Positions 5,991-14,143 of a stretch of DNA of 19,357 bases are shown here, piece by piece (position 1 is the stretch's first letter; the number at the start of each line of letters is the position of its first letter). A program made the position numbers and the translations under genes. Source of the DNA: Actinomycetes bacterium (lineage in GTDB: Bacteria > Actinomycetota > Coriobacteriia > Coriobacteriales > Eggerthellaceae); the NCBI GenBank assembly GCA_023403475.1, contig JAEYEL010000066.1:1-19357 (forward strand), given 5' to 3'. The notes beneath the pieces were generated by a model that made no database searches, was not told the origin of the DNA, and was given only the letters and a program-made list of their open reading frames with translations.

Positions 5991-7513
5991 GATTTCAGCG
6001 TCCGTCTCTTCGGGTTGAACGACACCACTATTTCGGCCAAAAGCGCAAGGAGCGTCACGAACTCCAAACGGCCCGCCCACATCTGGAAAATGTAGAACAG
6101 CTCTAGCGAAGCCGGCATTCCCGGTGTGACCAGACCCGTTATCACCCCGCCGTTCGAAGCCATAGCCACCGACTCGAAAATGGCCTGCGGCGCTTCGTAC
6201 CCGTGCGCAATGCCCACCAGCGCACCGACGGCATAGGTTATCACATAGAGCACGAACACCGTCATGGCCTCCTTCACCACCTCGGGAGAAAGAATGCGAC
6301 GGCCCACATGATAGTACGAAACCACCACGCGCGCCGAATCGGGAGCCAGCGCCTCTTTGACGGTAGATACTATCGACTTGAAGATAATTCCTATGCGGCT
6401 GAACTTGATGCCGCCCGCCGTGCTTCCCGCACCGCCGCCGACCGCCATGATAACCGCCAGCGTCAGAAACGCGCCCGAAGTAAACACCGTGCTTGTGACC
6501 AGCTGGTTCGTCGTGATGTTCTGAAAGCCGGTGGTCGAGAACGCCGAAATGACCATGAACAGGCCGCGCCGCAGCAAAGCAGGCAAATCAGAAAACGAAA
6601 GGCTTGCGGAAAGCGAAGCCGTAAGAACGCAGGTCATTACCGCCAGCCAGAGAACCATCGTGAGCGTTTCGATATCGCGGAAGAACGTTTCCACGCGTCC
6701 GTTCCACACCTCGCTATGCAAAAGAAAACTAATCGACCCCAAAATCATGAGGAACATGAGCACGATTTCAAGAGCCAGCGAATGGTAGTAGAGCACGCTT
6801 TGGCTCATAGGGGTGAAACCGCCGGTCACGAATCCGGAAATGGCAAGCCACAGAGACTGAAGCCCCGCACGCGCGGGTTCCATGCCCTTAAGCAGGCACA
6901 GCACGGTCATAATGCCCGTTGCCAACAGAATGAAGACCACCGCTATGCGCGAGATGAACTGCGTGGTCTGCACCACGTTGGGCACCACATGCTCGCTACG
7001 ACCTTCCGACGCGAACAGGCTTGCCCCCGTCCGCTTCCCGAACAGGCCGAACGAAAGAGCCACCACGATGAGGCCCAAGCCACCCAGCAGATGCATCATG
7101 AAACGGAACATGTTGTCGGCATTCGAAAGATGGTCGAGATCGACCACCACCGTGGCGCCCGTGGTGGTCAGCCCCGACACGCCATCGAACAGCGCATCCA
7201 GATAGGTGGCGTAATGGCCCGAAAGGCTTAAGGGAATGGACGCGACGAAAGCGAGGGCAATCCACGCGAAGCCTGTCGCGGCAAGAGCCTGCTGCCTGTT
7301 AAGACGTCCCGGCTCGATGCGCAAAAACCGCAGCGCAGCGCCAATGGTGACAGCAATGCCCGCCGTGAACAGGTAGCGGGCAGCCGGCTCCCATTCTTGG
7401 CACGCCAACGCCGTTACCAAAGGAACCGCCATGGTGATCGCGAAGAACAGGATGAGCGTTCCCAAGTAATGCCCTATTACCCGAACGTCGTACAGTGTGA
7501 ATCGCTGCCACAT
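5987..7513 (-). CDS. TrkH/KtrB-family potassium transporter membrane subunit
   Basis: This 508-aa integral membrane protein has the four-fold membrane-pore-membrane pattern of the SKT superfamily. The selectivity-filter segments are SGLTTTGAT (113-121), SGFVTGGFTP (226-235), SAFSTTGFQN (323-332) and ASNGGVITG (452-460). The Gly-rich MAVGGGAGSTAGGIK (356-370) matches the intramembrane loop that gates KtrB. It would conduct K+ (possibly with Na+ or H+) under control of a cytosolic TrkA/KtrA RCK protein. No such gene is in this window, so the partner must be encoded elsewhere. It is the first of a coupled pair with the OB-like gene. The start ATG 7513 has no strong Shine-Dalgarno. Confidence 0.93.
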   Translation of the reverse strand: MWQRFTLYDVRVIGHYLGTLILFFAITMAVPLVTALACQEWEPAARYLFTAGIAVTIGAALRFLRIEPGRLNRQQALAATGFAWIALAFVASIPLSLSGHYATYLDALFDGVSGLTTTGATVVVDLDHLSNADNMFRFMMHLLGGLGLIVVALSFGLFGKRTGASLFASEGRSEHVVPNVVQTTQFISRIAVVFILLATGIMTVLCLLKGMEPARAGLQSLWLAISGFVTGGFTPMSQSVLYYHSLALEIVLMFLMILGSISFLLHSEVWNGRVETFFRDIETLTMVLWLAVMTCVLTASLSASLSFSDLPALLRRGLFMVISAFSTTGFQNITTNQLVTSTVFTSGAFLTLAVIMAVGGGAGSTAGGIKFSRIGIIFKSIVSTVKEALAPDSARVVVSYYHVGRRILSPEVVKEAMTVFVLYVITYAVGALVGIAHGYEAPQAIFESVAMASNGGVITGLVTPGMPASLELFYIFQMWAGRLEFVTLLALLAEIVVSFNPKRRTLKS

Positions 7514-7700
7514 CGCGCGCTCTACCGCACCTTCCGCGCCCGCGAAGCCCTAAGACCGAGCATCCGCATACTTTGCGAGAAGCCCCATGAAGGCGAAAAC
7601 GACCGCGTGGGCGAAGGGGGAAATAGCCACCTCCGCGAAGGCGAACACGGCCGCACGGGCGAAGGAGAAACCGGCCTCACGCTCTGTGAAACAAACGCGC

Positions 7701-7838
7701 TCAACCCACCACGACCCTTACAGCGATAATGAGCAGCCACAGCATCACAAGGAAGCTGCCAATGGCCAACAGCACGATGCCGAACCCCTCCACAGGGGTT
7801 TTGGCAGAAAAGCTTATGTTCGTCCTCACTTTGCGCAT
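7701..7838 (-). CDS. Candidate leaderless 45-aa single-pass membrane protein
   Basis: The ATG at 7838 opens a frame to TGA 7701-7703. The peptide begins MRKVRTNISFSAKTPVEGFG, then IVLLAIGSFLVMLWLLIIAV, then RVVVG: a short basic N-terminus and one clear membrane helix. No Shine-Dalgarno precedes it. A -10-like TAGAAT (7845-7850) sits exactly 6 nt before the ATG, the layout of actinobacterial leaderless mRNAs (TANNNT-N6-ATG). It is on the trkH strand, 187 bp upstream, so it could be an accessory peptide of that operon, though this is inference. No family recognised. Confidence 0.5.
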   Translation of the reverse strand: MRKVRTNISFSAKTPVEGFGIVLLAIGSFLVMLWLLIIAVRVVVG

Positions 7839-8041
7839 GCGGCCATTCTAATACATAACCGTGCGCCGTGCACTGCAACTTGGCCGAACACATCGACCGA
7901 ACCGCAAAGGGAAGGCAAGAGAGGACTCTACGTTGAAGATGAGCATCAGCACCAATACTTATTTCACCATTTTGACCAATGCGTTTCCACCGTTCGCACT
8001 AACGTTGGTTTGTCGTTCACGTCATTGAAAATCAGTCTTGC

Positions 8042-8257
8042 TAAGAATTTGGAATTGAGGGGAAAGAGGCCGCCTTAAACATGAAAATGCTCGATTCCTG
8101 TTAAGAATTTGGAATTGAGGGGAAGACGAGAATACGCCATCAGGGCTTTTTCGGCGGGTCGTTCCTCCAACGTTGACGGGTCTTCCGCATAACCGCAGGT
8201 CGCTGATTCCGCCGACCTTCCGAACGCCCCTCAATTCCAAATTCTTAACAGGAATCG
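8042..8257. repeat. Three-copy AAGAATTTGGAATTGAGG repeat with 31-bp inverted pair
   Basis: The arms 8092-8122 and 8227-8257 are exact reverse complements over 31 bp, 104 bp apart. A third copy at 8042-8064 is identical to 8102-8124 over 23 bp, 60 bp away in direct orientation. The inverted pair encloses 166 bp in total. No target-site duplication is obvious. It could be a small MITE-like element or a long-range RNA stem. Confidence 0.9.
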
Positions 8258-8674
8258 GGAGCTCCCGTGTTTTGCCCCTCCCAAACCATCCTCGCCGCGA
8301 GCATGCGCAAACTGAAAGTCGAGGCTCCCCGCGCTTTACCCCCAACCCAGCTCCGAATTCCTACCAAGTGCCATCGACTTGAGAAAGCTCGATGCGGAAC
8401 GAGTTTCACCCGCCCCCGATTTCGGATTTCCCTTGGGAAGCAAACCGTTAAAGTTGCGATACAGGTAGCGGCACAATCGTTAAAAGGACCGACCCGGAGA
8501 AGTTCCGGAATCAGTCCTTAGTTGCCTAGCTCTTCATTGAGCCAACTCAAGTTCTGGAGCGCAGTTCACAGCGGCAGGGCGTGCGACTCATCAGTTGCGG
8601 AAACAGAGATTCGTGCATAGTGCCGCCTTGCATGGCAGTGCCGCCGCACACGGCAATTCTTCTACGGAAGGCGA

Positions 8675-8700
8675 GCCGATGTTTCACGTGAAACATCGGC
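8675..8700. other. parS site 2 in an extended 26-bp palindrome
   Basis: TGTTTCACGTGAAACA is perfect at 8680-8695. Palindromy continues outward to GCCGA/TCGGC, giving 26 bp, and GGAAGG/CCTTCC beyond adds an imperfect stem. It is intergenic, 79 bp past the cydB stop. Confidence 0.9.
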
Positions 8701-8709
8701 CTTCCGCCG

Positions 8710-8785
8710 CCTTACGCTACCTACATCACCTTGCGTTACCCATACCGCTTTACGCTACCTTACGCTGCCTGCGCCGCTTTACGCG
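8710..8785. repeat. Degenerate TTACGCTACC repeats downstream of cydB
   Basis: CTTACGCTACC, CTTGCGTTACC, CTTTACGCTACC, CTTACGCTGCC and CTTTACGC recur at roughly 10-20-bp intervals up to the cydB stop. They resemble the TACGCTACCGCTGCC core of the repeat upstream of rsgA. Confidence 0.5.
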
Positions 8786-9792
8786 GGGATTCTTCCGCGG
8801 AAGATACGGTAGACGATAACGTGATAGGCCAGCACGAGCGGCACGCCTATGCAGGCGATAATGGTCATGGCTGTAAGCGAGGTGTCGCTCGAGGCGGCGC
8901 TTGCCACCGTGACAGACATGTCGGCGACCGTCGCGGGAATGAGGTAGGGAAACGTCGCGGCCGCCCACATTCCCACCATTCCCAAGCACGACATGCCTGC
9001 AAAGATTACCGCGAGCACATCGCGCTTGCCGTCGGCGGAATTGCAGGCGAACACGCCCGCCAGCCCAGCAAGGTACAGAATCGCGAACACGATGGCGAGC
9101 GGCCCTATGGCCAGGCCGACCACTGAATTGGGCACCACCATGAAAAGGAACAGAAGCGACACCAGGACGAACACGACCAGCTCGACAACCGCAAGCTTCG
9201 TGCGCAGGCACGCCGCCCGCTTGTGCAGGTCGCTTTCCACTTCCGACTTCGCCGCCGTCCAGCTGGCGCCCTGAACGAGCATGTGCACCAAGCCCAACAC
9301 GCCGCACAGAAGCGCAAAGGGGTTCAGCAGGGCGAAGAAGCTGCCCGTGTAGTCGCCGTTCGCGTCAAGGGGAAGCCCCGCAATCACGTTGCCCACCGCA
9401 ACGCCGAACAAAAGTGCCGGAAGCAGGCTTCCCACGAAGAACAGCACGTCCCACAGCTTCGCGTGATCTTCGCCGGCGTAGCGGAACTCAACGGCCACCG
9501 CCCGCAGAATCAAGCCGAACAGCACCAGCATAATGGCCAGATAGAAGCCCGAGAAACTGGTGGCGTACGCAGGCGCGAAAGCGGCGAACAGCGCACCGCC
9601 CGCCGTGAGCAGCCACACCTCGTTGCCGTCCCAGATGGGGCCGACGGCTTTAAGCATCACTTGCTTCGACCGCGCGTCCTTGCCCAGAAACGGGTAGAGC
9701 ACGCCTACGCCCAAGTCCATGCCGTCGAGCACGAAATAGCCTATTATCAGGACGAATATCAAAATGAACCAGAGAATTCCCAAGGCAGTCAT
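8779..9792 (-). CDS. cydB: Cytochrome bd ubiquinol oxidase subunit II
   Basis: This 337-aa multi-pass protein is the second core subunit of cytochrome bd, the high-affinity oxygen reductase in the cytoplasmic membrane. Hallmarks are GYFVLDGMDLGVGVLYPFLG near the N-terminus, PIWDGNEVWLLTAGGALFAA, and SFSGFYLAIMLVLFGLILRA, all CydB signatures. ATG 9792 overlaps the cydA stop (TAATG) and is served by AGGAGGTG inside the cydA end, implying tight coupling. The frame is open 56 codons further upstream, but that is cydA sequence in another frame. The C-terminus RIFRGRIPA matches the family's short basic end. Confidence 0.97.
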   Translation of the reverse strand: MTALGILWFILIFVLIIGYFVLDGMDLGVGVLYPFLGKDARSKQVMLKAVGPIWDGNEVWLLTAGGALFAAFAPAYATSFSGFYLAIMLVLFGLILRAVAVEFRYAGEDHAKLWDVLFFVGSLLPALLFGVAVGNVIAGLPLDANGDYTGSFFALLNPFALLCGVLGLVHMLVQGASWTAAKSEVESDLHKRAACLRTKLAVVELVVFVLVSLLFLFMVVPNSVVGLAIGPLAIVFAILYLAGLAGVFACNSADGKRDVLAVIFAGMSCLGMVGMWAAATFPYLIPATVADMSVTVASAASSDTSLTAMTIIACIGVPLVLAYHVIVYRIFRGRIPA

Positions 9793-11174
9793 TATGCGCT
9801 CACCTCCTGTGCTTGCACGGGAGCAGACGCTGCGCCCGCCCCTTCCTTCAGATAAACGTCGGGGCCTCTTCTTACCGTCTTGAAGAACGACTTGAGCCAC
9901 AGTACGTAAATGAGCGCGTAAACAACCGCGAACAGCACGAGCGTGATGATAAGCATCCACGGGTCAACCGCCAAAGAAATGGCGTCCGCCGTCTTCAGCT
10001 CGCCGAAGACGATCCACGGCTGACGTCCCATTTCGGCAGTGATCCACCCCGTCTGAATGGCTAACAGCGGGAAGGCGGGCGCTATCAACATGAATCTGAG
10101 CAGCCACTTCTTCGTACATTTCCCGCGCGAGGCCAGAAACGCCGCTATCAGCACCAGCACGATAAGGCCGAACATAGCCACCATGATGTGATAGGTTTGG
10201 AACACGAGGTTCACGGCATCGGGGCGCTCGTCGGCCGCAAAGTCGTTCAGGCCGGGATATTCCGCATCGAAATTTCCCGTAGCAAGAAACGACGTGCCGC
10301 CGGGAATGCTCAAGGCAAACGTTTCCTGGCTACCCTCGTCAACCCAGCCGAACAGCGAAAGCTCGGCAGGCCCGCTTTCGTACTGCCCTTCCATGGCCGC
10401 AAGCTTCGACGGCTGCTCTTCGGCGACCACCACCGCCTGCGCATGCGCTGCGGGAAGCATGAGTACGGTGGTTACAAGCCCCGCCGCAAACCCTAGCTTC
10501 ATGAGCTTCTTTCCGGCATCGGTGTTCTTATTCTTGAGCAGGTAGTACGCGCCAACGGCAATGGCCACGAACGCGCCTGTGATGAGCAGGGCTAGCACGG
10601 TATGTGCATAGCGCTGCAACGTGGACGGGTTGAAGGCCGCTTCCGCAAAACTGGTGAGAACGGCCTTCGTCACGCCGTTTTCGGTAACCACCGCATAGCC
10701 CGCCGGCGTCTGCATCCATGAATTCGCAATGATAATCCACAACGCCGAAAAACACGAGCCGAGCCACACCAACCACGCGCTTACCAAGTAGAACTTTTCG
10801 CTTACCTTATCGCGCCCGAAGAGCAGAACCCCCAGGAAAACGGACTCGAGAAAGAAAGCGAAAAGCGCCTCTGCCGCCAACGGAGCGCCGAAGATATCGC
10901 CCACGAAACGAGCGTAGTCGGCCCAGTTGGTGCCAAAGGAGAACTCCATCGTGATGCCGGTTGCTACGCCAACCGCGAACGTGCCCGTGAAAAGCTTGAG
11001 CCAGAAACGCGCCAAGGCTTTGTCGTGGGCGTCCTGCGTTCGGTAGGCTTTCGTTTGGAGAATGGCCAAAACCATGCCGAACCCAACCGAAAGTGGAACG
11101 AACATGAAGTGGTAGATGGCGGTTGCGGCGAACTGGAAACGCGCAAGAGCCGTCGCATCGGTTAGAAACTCCAT
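9792..11174 (-). CDS. cydA: Cytochrome bd ubiquinol oxidase subunit I
   Basis: This 460-aa heme-bearing subunit oxidises quinol and reduces O2 to water, generating proton-motive force. His22 (IYHFMFVPLSVG) corresponds to the heme b595 ligand. GVATGITMEFSFGTNW and GDIFGAPLAAEALFAFFLES contain the conserved glutamates (about Glu102, Glu110). His191 and about Met331 fit the heme b558 ligands. QPSKLAAMEG (254-263) is the quinol-site segment and GWITAEMGRQPW (376-387) the conserved C-terminal box. The region after QPSKLAAMEG is short, so this is the short-Q-loop type. Start ATG 11174 follows AAAGGAGGGG at good spacing. It shares a 131-bp divergent promoter region with cydD. No cydX-like ORF follows cydB. 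Confidence 0.97.
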   Translation of the reverse strand: MEFLTDATALARFQFAATAIYHFMFVPLSVGFGMVLAILQTKAYRTQDAHDKALARFWLKLFTGTFAVGVATGITMEFSFGTNWADYARFVGDIFGAPLAAEALFAFFLESVFLGVLLFGRDKVSEKFYLVSAWLVWLGSCFSALWIIIANSWMQTPAGYAVVTENGVTKAVLTSFAEAAFNPSTLQRYAHTVLALLITGAFVAIAVGAYYLLKNKNTDAGKKLMKLGFAAGLVTTVLMLPAAHAQAVVVAEEQPSKLAAMEGQYESGPAELSLFGWVDEGSQETFALSIPGGTSFLATGNFDAEYPGLNDFAADERPDAVNLVFQTYHIMVAMFGLIVLVLIAAFLASRGKCTKKWLLRFMLIAPAFPLLAIQTGWITAEMGRQPWIVFGELKTADAISLAVDPWMLIITLVLFAVVYALIYVLWLKSFFKTVRRGPDVYLKEGAGAASAPVQAQEVSA

Positions 11175-11305
11175 GTATCCCCTCCTTTTCTCATGTTGAT
11201 ATCTTTTTATTTACAGTTTCCTCTGTTACACAGATCATCCTATAGTATAAAGTTGACCTGTTGCTATAATGTTATCATTTATATACCATTAAAGGAATAC
11301 CCATT
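11175..11305. promoter_or_regulatory. Divergent cydA/cydD control region
   Basis: This A+T-rich 131-bp gap carries TGCTATAAT (11262-11270), a perfect extended -10 for cydD. On the other strand TATACT (11249-11244) is a possible -10 for cydA, without a good -35. CTGT-TAC-ACAG (11223-11233), with another ACAG at 11213-11216, forms small inverted repeats that could be an operator. No consensus FNR or Rex box was found. Confidence 0.55.
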
Positions 11306-14143
11306 TTGATCGATTGGAACATTTTTAGACTTCGCGGCACGAAAGCCGTGCTTGTTGCTGCAGCGGCGGCAAGCGTGACGATCGCGTTTTGCGTCATGGG
11401 CCAGGCTGTTGCCCTCTCTTCCTGCTTGGTGGAGCTTTGGGAATCCGTAGGTTCGTCCGCCATTGCAAGCAGCGAAACCGCAAGCGGAGCGATGGCGAGC
11501 GCGAGCGAACTTGCGACGGGCGCGGGAGCGGAGACGGGCGGACTCGCGGCGGGCGCGGGAGCGGAGACGGGCGAACTCGCGGCGGGAAGCGTTGCGAGCG
11601 ACAGGTTCGCAAATGGCGAGAACAGCATCAGGTACGGCTTTGATACGAGCAAATTTTTGGGCACGGGGACAAGCGGGTTCCTCGGTTTTCCGGAACATGT
11701 GCTGTGGATGCTCGCCTTATTCCTCGCATGCTTCACGCTGCAGCGCGGCATCGAGACCGCACGGGCGGCCTGTCTGCAGAAATTCGCCGACCGCAACGCC
11801 AATCTATTGCGCGAGAAGCTGCTTGACCGCATGTTTTCGCAGGGTCGGCAGTTCACGCAAAAACACGGCACGGGGAAGCTCTGCACCACGCTTATAGAGG
11901 GCATCGACCAAGTTGAACTCTATCTTGCCAGTATGCCGGCGAAGTTCGCCGACCTCGCGTTCGTTCCACTCGTTCTCGTCTTTTGCCTGCTCGCGCTTGA
12001 CATGGTAAGCGGCGTTATCGCACTGCTTGTTTTACCGTGCATCTTCTTCTATATGAACATGCTGGGAAAAAGCGCCAAGGAGGCTGCGGCGAAGCAGCTG
12101 GGCGCCTATACGCGCATGGCGAACCACTTCATCGACACGCTACGCGGGCTTTCCACGCTGAAGCTCTTCGGGAAGAGCAAACAGTACGCACGCGAGGTGT
12201 ACGCCGTGAGTGAAAGCGCCCGCGAAACGTCCATGGCAACCATCAGGGTGGCCACGCTTTCCAGCCTCGCACTCGACCTGTTCCGTACGTTCGCGCTGGC
12301 CGCCATTGCCATCATGCTCGGTTTTCGCCTTATGGACGGCTCAATTAGCCTGTTCGCCGCGTTGGCGACGCTCATCGTCACACCCGAGTTCTTCGCCGCC
12401 ATCCGCCGCTTCTCAACCGACTTCCACGCCACTCTCGACGGAAAGAACCAGCTTGCCAGCATCTTGAAAATGATAGGCGCCTTCGATAACGCGCGCGCGC
12501 ATGCGCCCTTGCCCGCTTCCGCAACTGCGGCCGTCGCACCCGCAACTTCTCCCGCTCCCACAGCTGCGCCCGCGCCCTCTTCTGCTCTTTCCCCCTTTCC
12601 TCCGGCCTCTTCCGCAACCGCTCCCGCACCTGATGCGGCACCCTCTCCCCTGTCCGCAGTCGCCCCCTCTCTTACCGCAGCACTAAAGAATGACGACACA
12701 GAGACCGCAACGCTTGAAGACAACGAAAATGTTTCACGTGAAACATCGTGTGAAACCCGCGCGGATTCGTTCCGGACCCAATTCGAAAATGCGCGTAAAA
12801 ATGTTTCACGTGAAACATTTGCCGCACAAGCTGCTTGGAGCGAGAACTCTATGCTTATCGCGCACGATCTGTCTTACGAATACCCCACGTGCGAGCAAGA
12901 CGAGAGGGTTGAAAAAAGCAAGGGACGCGAGCAAAGCGCGAGACCCTCGCATGACGCGGGCTGCGTGGACACAAGCTTCGAACAAGGCGAGAGCATCGCA
13001 CGAAACGCAGGTTCCGAGCAGAACTCAGAAACAAATGGTAGTAACGCAGCAGCATTTTCTGGAAATGTTTCACGTGAAACACTGGACAGACACCGCGATG
13101 ATTCTCCTCAAAACCAAACCGCATATGCGCACGAAAATGTTTCACGTGAAATACTGCAGGGGGGCGGCGGAAAGAACGGGCGGGCAAACAGCATGGCTGC
13201 GGCGCGACCGGCACCGACTGCGGCCCTGGAGCAGGCTGCGGCTGCGGCGCGACCGGCATTGGAGGGGATTTCGTTTGCGGTACATGGATGTTGCAAAGTC
13301 GGCATCGTTGGAGCAAGCGGCGCGGGAAAAACGACCCTCGCCCAAGTGCTCGCCGGATTCTATACCCCCAGCAGCGGTTCCCTAGTTTGGAAGAAGACAG
13401 AAGCAGCTTGCACCGCACGGGGCGAAAGCGAAGCATGCGAGAAGAGCAACATGCACGCCGCTGGCGCGCATACGAACAACTCAGGGGAACCGAGCAACGC
13501 GCGGGACGCGAACAGTGCGCACGACGCACGCCTTGCGCAAGACGCGAGCGAAATGGGCGGCATACGCGACACGCAGGACATAAGTAGCGCAAAGGATGCG
13601 CGCGCCAAAAACAACTGGCTTTCCCAAGTGACTTATCTTCCCCAAAACCCGCATTTGTTCCACGGCTCGCTAGCATACAACATTGCTTTCTACAAACCGG
13701 ATGCGAGCGCTGAGGAAATAGCCCACGCCGCCGCATGTGCCGGACTTGACGAGCTTGTTGCGCGGCTTCCCGAAGGCATGAACACACTCATAGGGGAAGG
13801 CGCGCGGCAGCTTTCCGGCGGGCAAGCGCAGCGCGTGGCGTTGGCGCGGGCGTTCCTCGACACGAACCGTCATGTGCTCGTGTTCGACGAACCGACCGCG
13901 CACCTCGACATAGAGACGGAATATGAGCTGAAAGAGAACATGCTCAAACTCATGGAGGGCCGCTTGGTGTTCTTCGCCACCCATCGCCTGCACTGGCTGC
14001 AAAACATGGACTACGTTTTGATGCTTGAAAAGGGAAAGATCATCCAGCAGGGAACGCCCGCAGAGCTTCTGCAAATGGAAGGCCCTCTGACTGCGCTGAT
14101 TCGGGAAACGAACCCGCAAGAAGGAGGTTCCCGTGTTTCATAG
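11306..14143 (+). CDS. cydD: CydD-like ABC exporter subunit with long inserts carrying parS sites
   Basis: This 945-aa half-transporter pairs with CydC; CydDC exports thiols (cysteine/glutathione) and heme-related compounds and is needed for cytochrome bd assembly. The start is TTG 11306 (MIDWNIFRLRG), with AAAGGA about 10 nt upstream. The membrane domain spans about 1-392. The nucleotide-binding domain has LSYEYP (about 522-527), Walker A GASGAGKTT (669-677), Q-loop LPQNPHLF (about 779), signature LSGGQAQRVALARA (836-849), Walker B VLVFDEP (857-863) and His894. Typical CydD is about 550-590 aa; the surplus is four low-complexity inserts: after TM1 (about 43-125), the linker (393-515), inside the first NBD strands (528-650) and after Walker A (695-771). 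Four parS sites lie in the second and third inserts. All catalytic motifs are intact. The stop overlaps the cydC start. Confidence 0.9.
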   Translation: MIDWNIFRLRGTKAVLVAAAAASVTIAFCVMGQAVALSSCLVELWESVGSSAIASSETASGAMASASELATGAGAETGGLAAGAGAETGELAAGSVASDRFANGENSIRYGFDTSKFLGTGTSGFLGFPEHVLWMLALFLACFTLQRGIETARAACLQKFADRNANLLREKLLDRMFSQGRQFTQKHGTGKLCTTLIEGIDQVELYLASMPAKFADLAFVPLVLVFCLLALDMVSGVIALLVLPCIFFYMNMLGKSAKEAAAKQLGAYTRMANHFIDTLRGLSTLKLFGKSKQYAREVYAVSESARETSMATIRVATLSSLALDLFRTFALAAIAIMLGFRLMDGSISLFAALATLIVTPEFFAAIRRFSTDFHATLDGKNQLASILKMIGAFDNARAHAPLPASATAAVAPATSPAPTAAPAPSSALSPFPPASSATAPAPDAAPSPLSAVAPSLTAALKNDDTETATLEDNENVSRETSCETRADSFRTQFENARKNVSRETFAAQAAWSENSMLIAHDLSYEYPTCEQDERVEKSKGREQSARPSHDAGCVDTSFEQGESIARNAGSEQNSETNGSNAAAFSGNVSRETLDRHRDDSPQNQTAYAHENVSREILQGGGGKNGRANSMAAARPAPTAALEQAAAAARPALEGISFAVHGCCKVGIVGASGAGKTTLAQVLAGFYTPSSGSLVWKKTEAACTARGESEACEKSNMHAAGAHTNNSGEPSNARDANSAHDARLAQDASEMGGIRDTQDISSAKDARAKNNWLSQVTYLPQNPHLFHGSLAYNIAFYKPDASAEEIAHAAACAGLDELVARLPEGMNTLIGEGARQLSGGQAQRVALARAFLDTNRHVLVFDEPTAHLDIETEYELKENMLKLMEGRLVFFATHRLHWLQNMDYVLMLEKGKIIQQGTPAELLQMEGPLTALIRETNPQEGGSRVS
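11519..11584 (+). repeat. 33-bp tandem duplication in cydD insert 1
   Basis: Two adjacent 33-bp units (11519-11551, 11552-11584) differ at one base and encode GAGAETGGLAA and GAGAETGELAA. This shows recent repeat expansion in the TM1-TM2 loop. Confidence 0.9.
12730..12745. other. parS site 3, perfect, in cydD
   Basis: TGTTTCACGTGAAACA is read in the cydD frame within NVSRET (residues 475-480), in the Ala/Pro-rich linker. Confidence 0.9.
12802..12817. other. parS site 4, perfect, in cydD
   Basis: TGTTTCACGTGAAACA, 72 bp after site 3 and in the same frame (NVSRET, residues 499-504). Confidence 0.9.
13066..13081. other. parS site 5, perfect, in cydD
   Basis: TGTTTCACGTGAAACA in the same frame (NVSRET, residues 587-592), inside the insert that splits the first NBD strands. 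Confidence 0.9.
13138..13153. other. parS site 6, one mismatch, in cydD
   Basis: TGTTTCACGTGAAATA differs from consensus at one base (C to T near the end). It lies 72 bp after site 5, again in frame (NVSREI, residues 611-616). Confidence 0.8.

Larger units (their letters stand above)
7839..8778. other. Gene-poor 940-bp interval
   Basis: I see no convincing coding region here. It holds the possible -10 of the small membrane gene (7845-7850), three copies of an 18-bp-plus repeat (8042-8257), a hairpin CATCGA/TCGATG (8372-8394), a parS site in a wide palindrome (8675-8700), and degenerate TTACGCTACC repeats (8710-8785). Frames on the plus strand in 8267-8819 lack family-like sequence. Confidence 0.6.

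Noticed and set aside
6203..7231. 342-codon plus-strand open frame
   Set aside because: It lies antisense to trkH; its translation is rich in Arg/His/Gln with no domain pattern, a shadow of a G+C-rich gene.
7684..7693. Extra parS half-site (GTGAAACA)
   Set aside because: Only one arm is present; the CACGTG centre is missing.
9793..9960. 56-codon extension of cydB
   Set aside because: It overlaps cydA in another frame; ATG 9792 has a clear ribosome site and matches the family start.
11175..11305. FNR- or Rex-type operator for the cyd genes
   Set aside because: TTGAT at 11195 lacks the matching ATCAA half and no TTGTGA-N-TCACAA was found.
12855..13787. 310-codon minus-strand open frame
   Set aside because: Antisense to cydD; Cys/Arg-rich with no motifs, while the plus frame carries complete ABC motifs.
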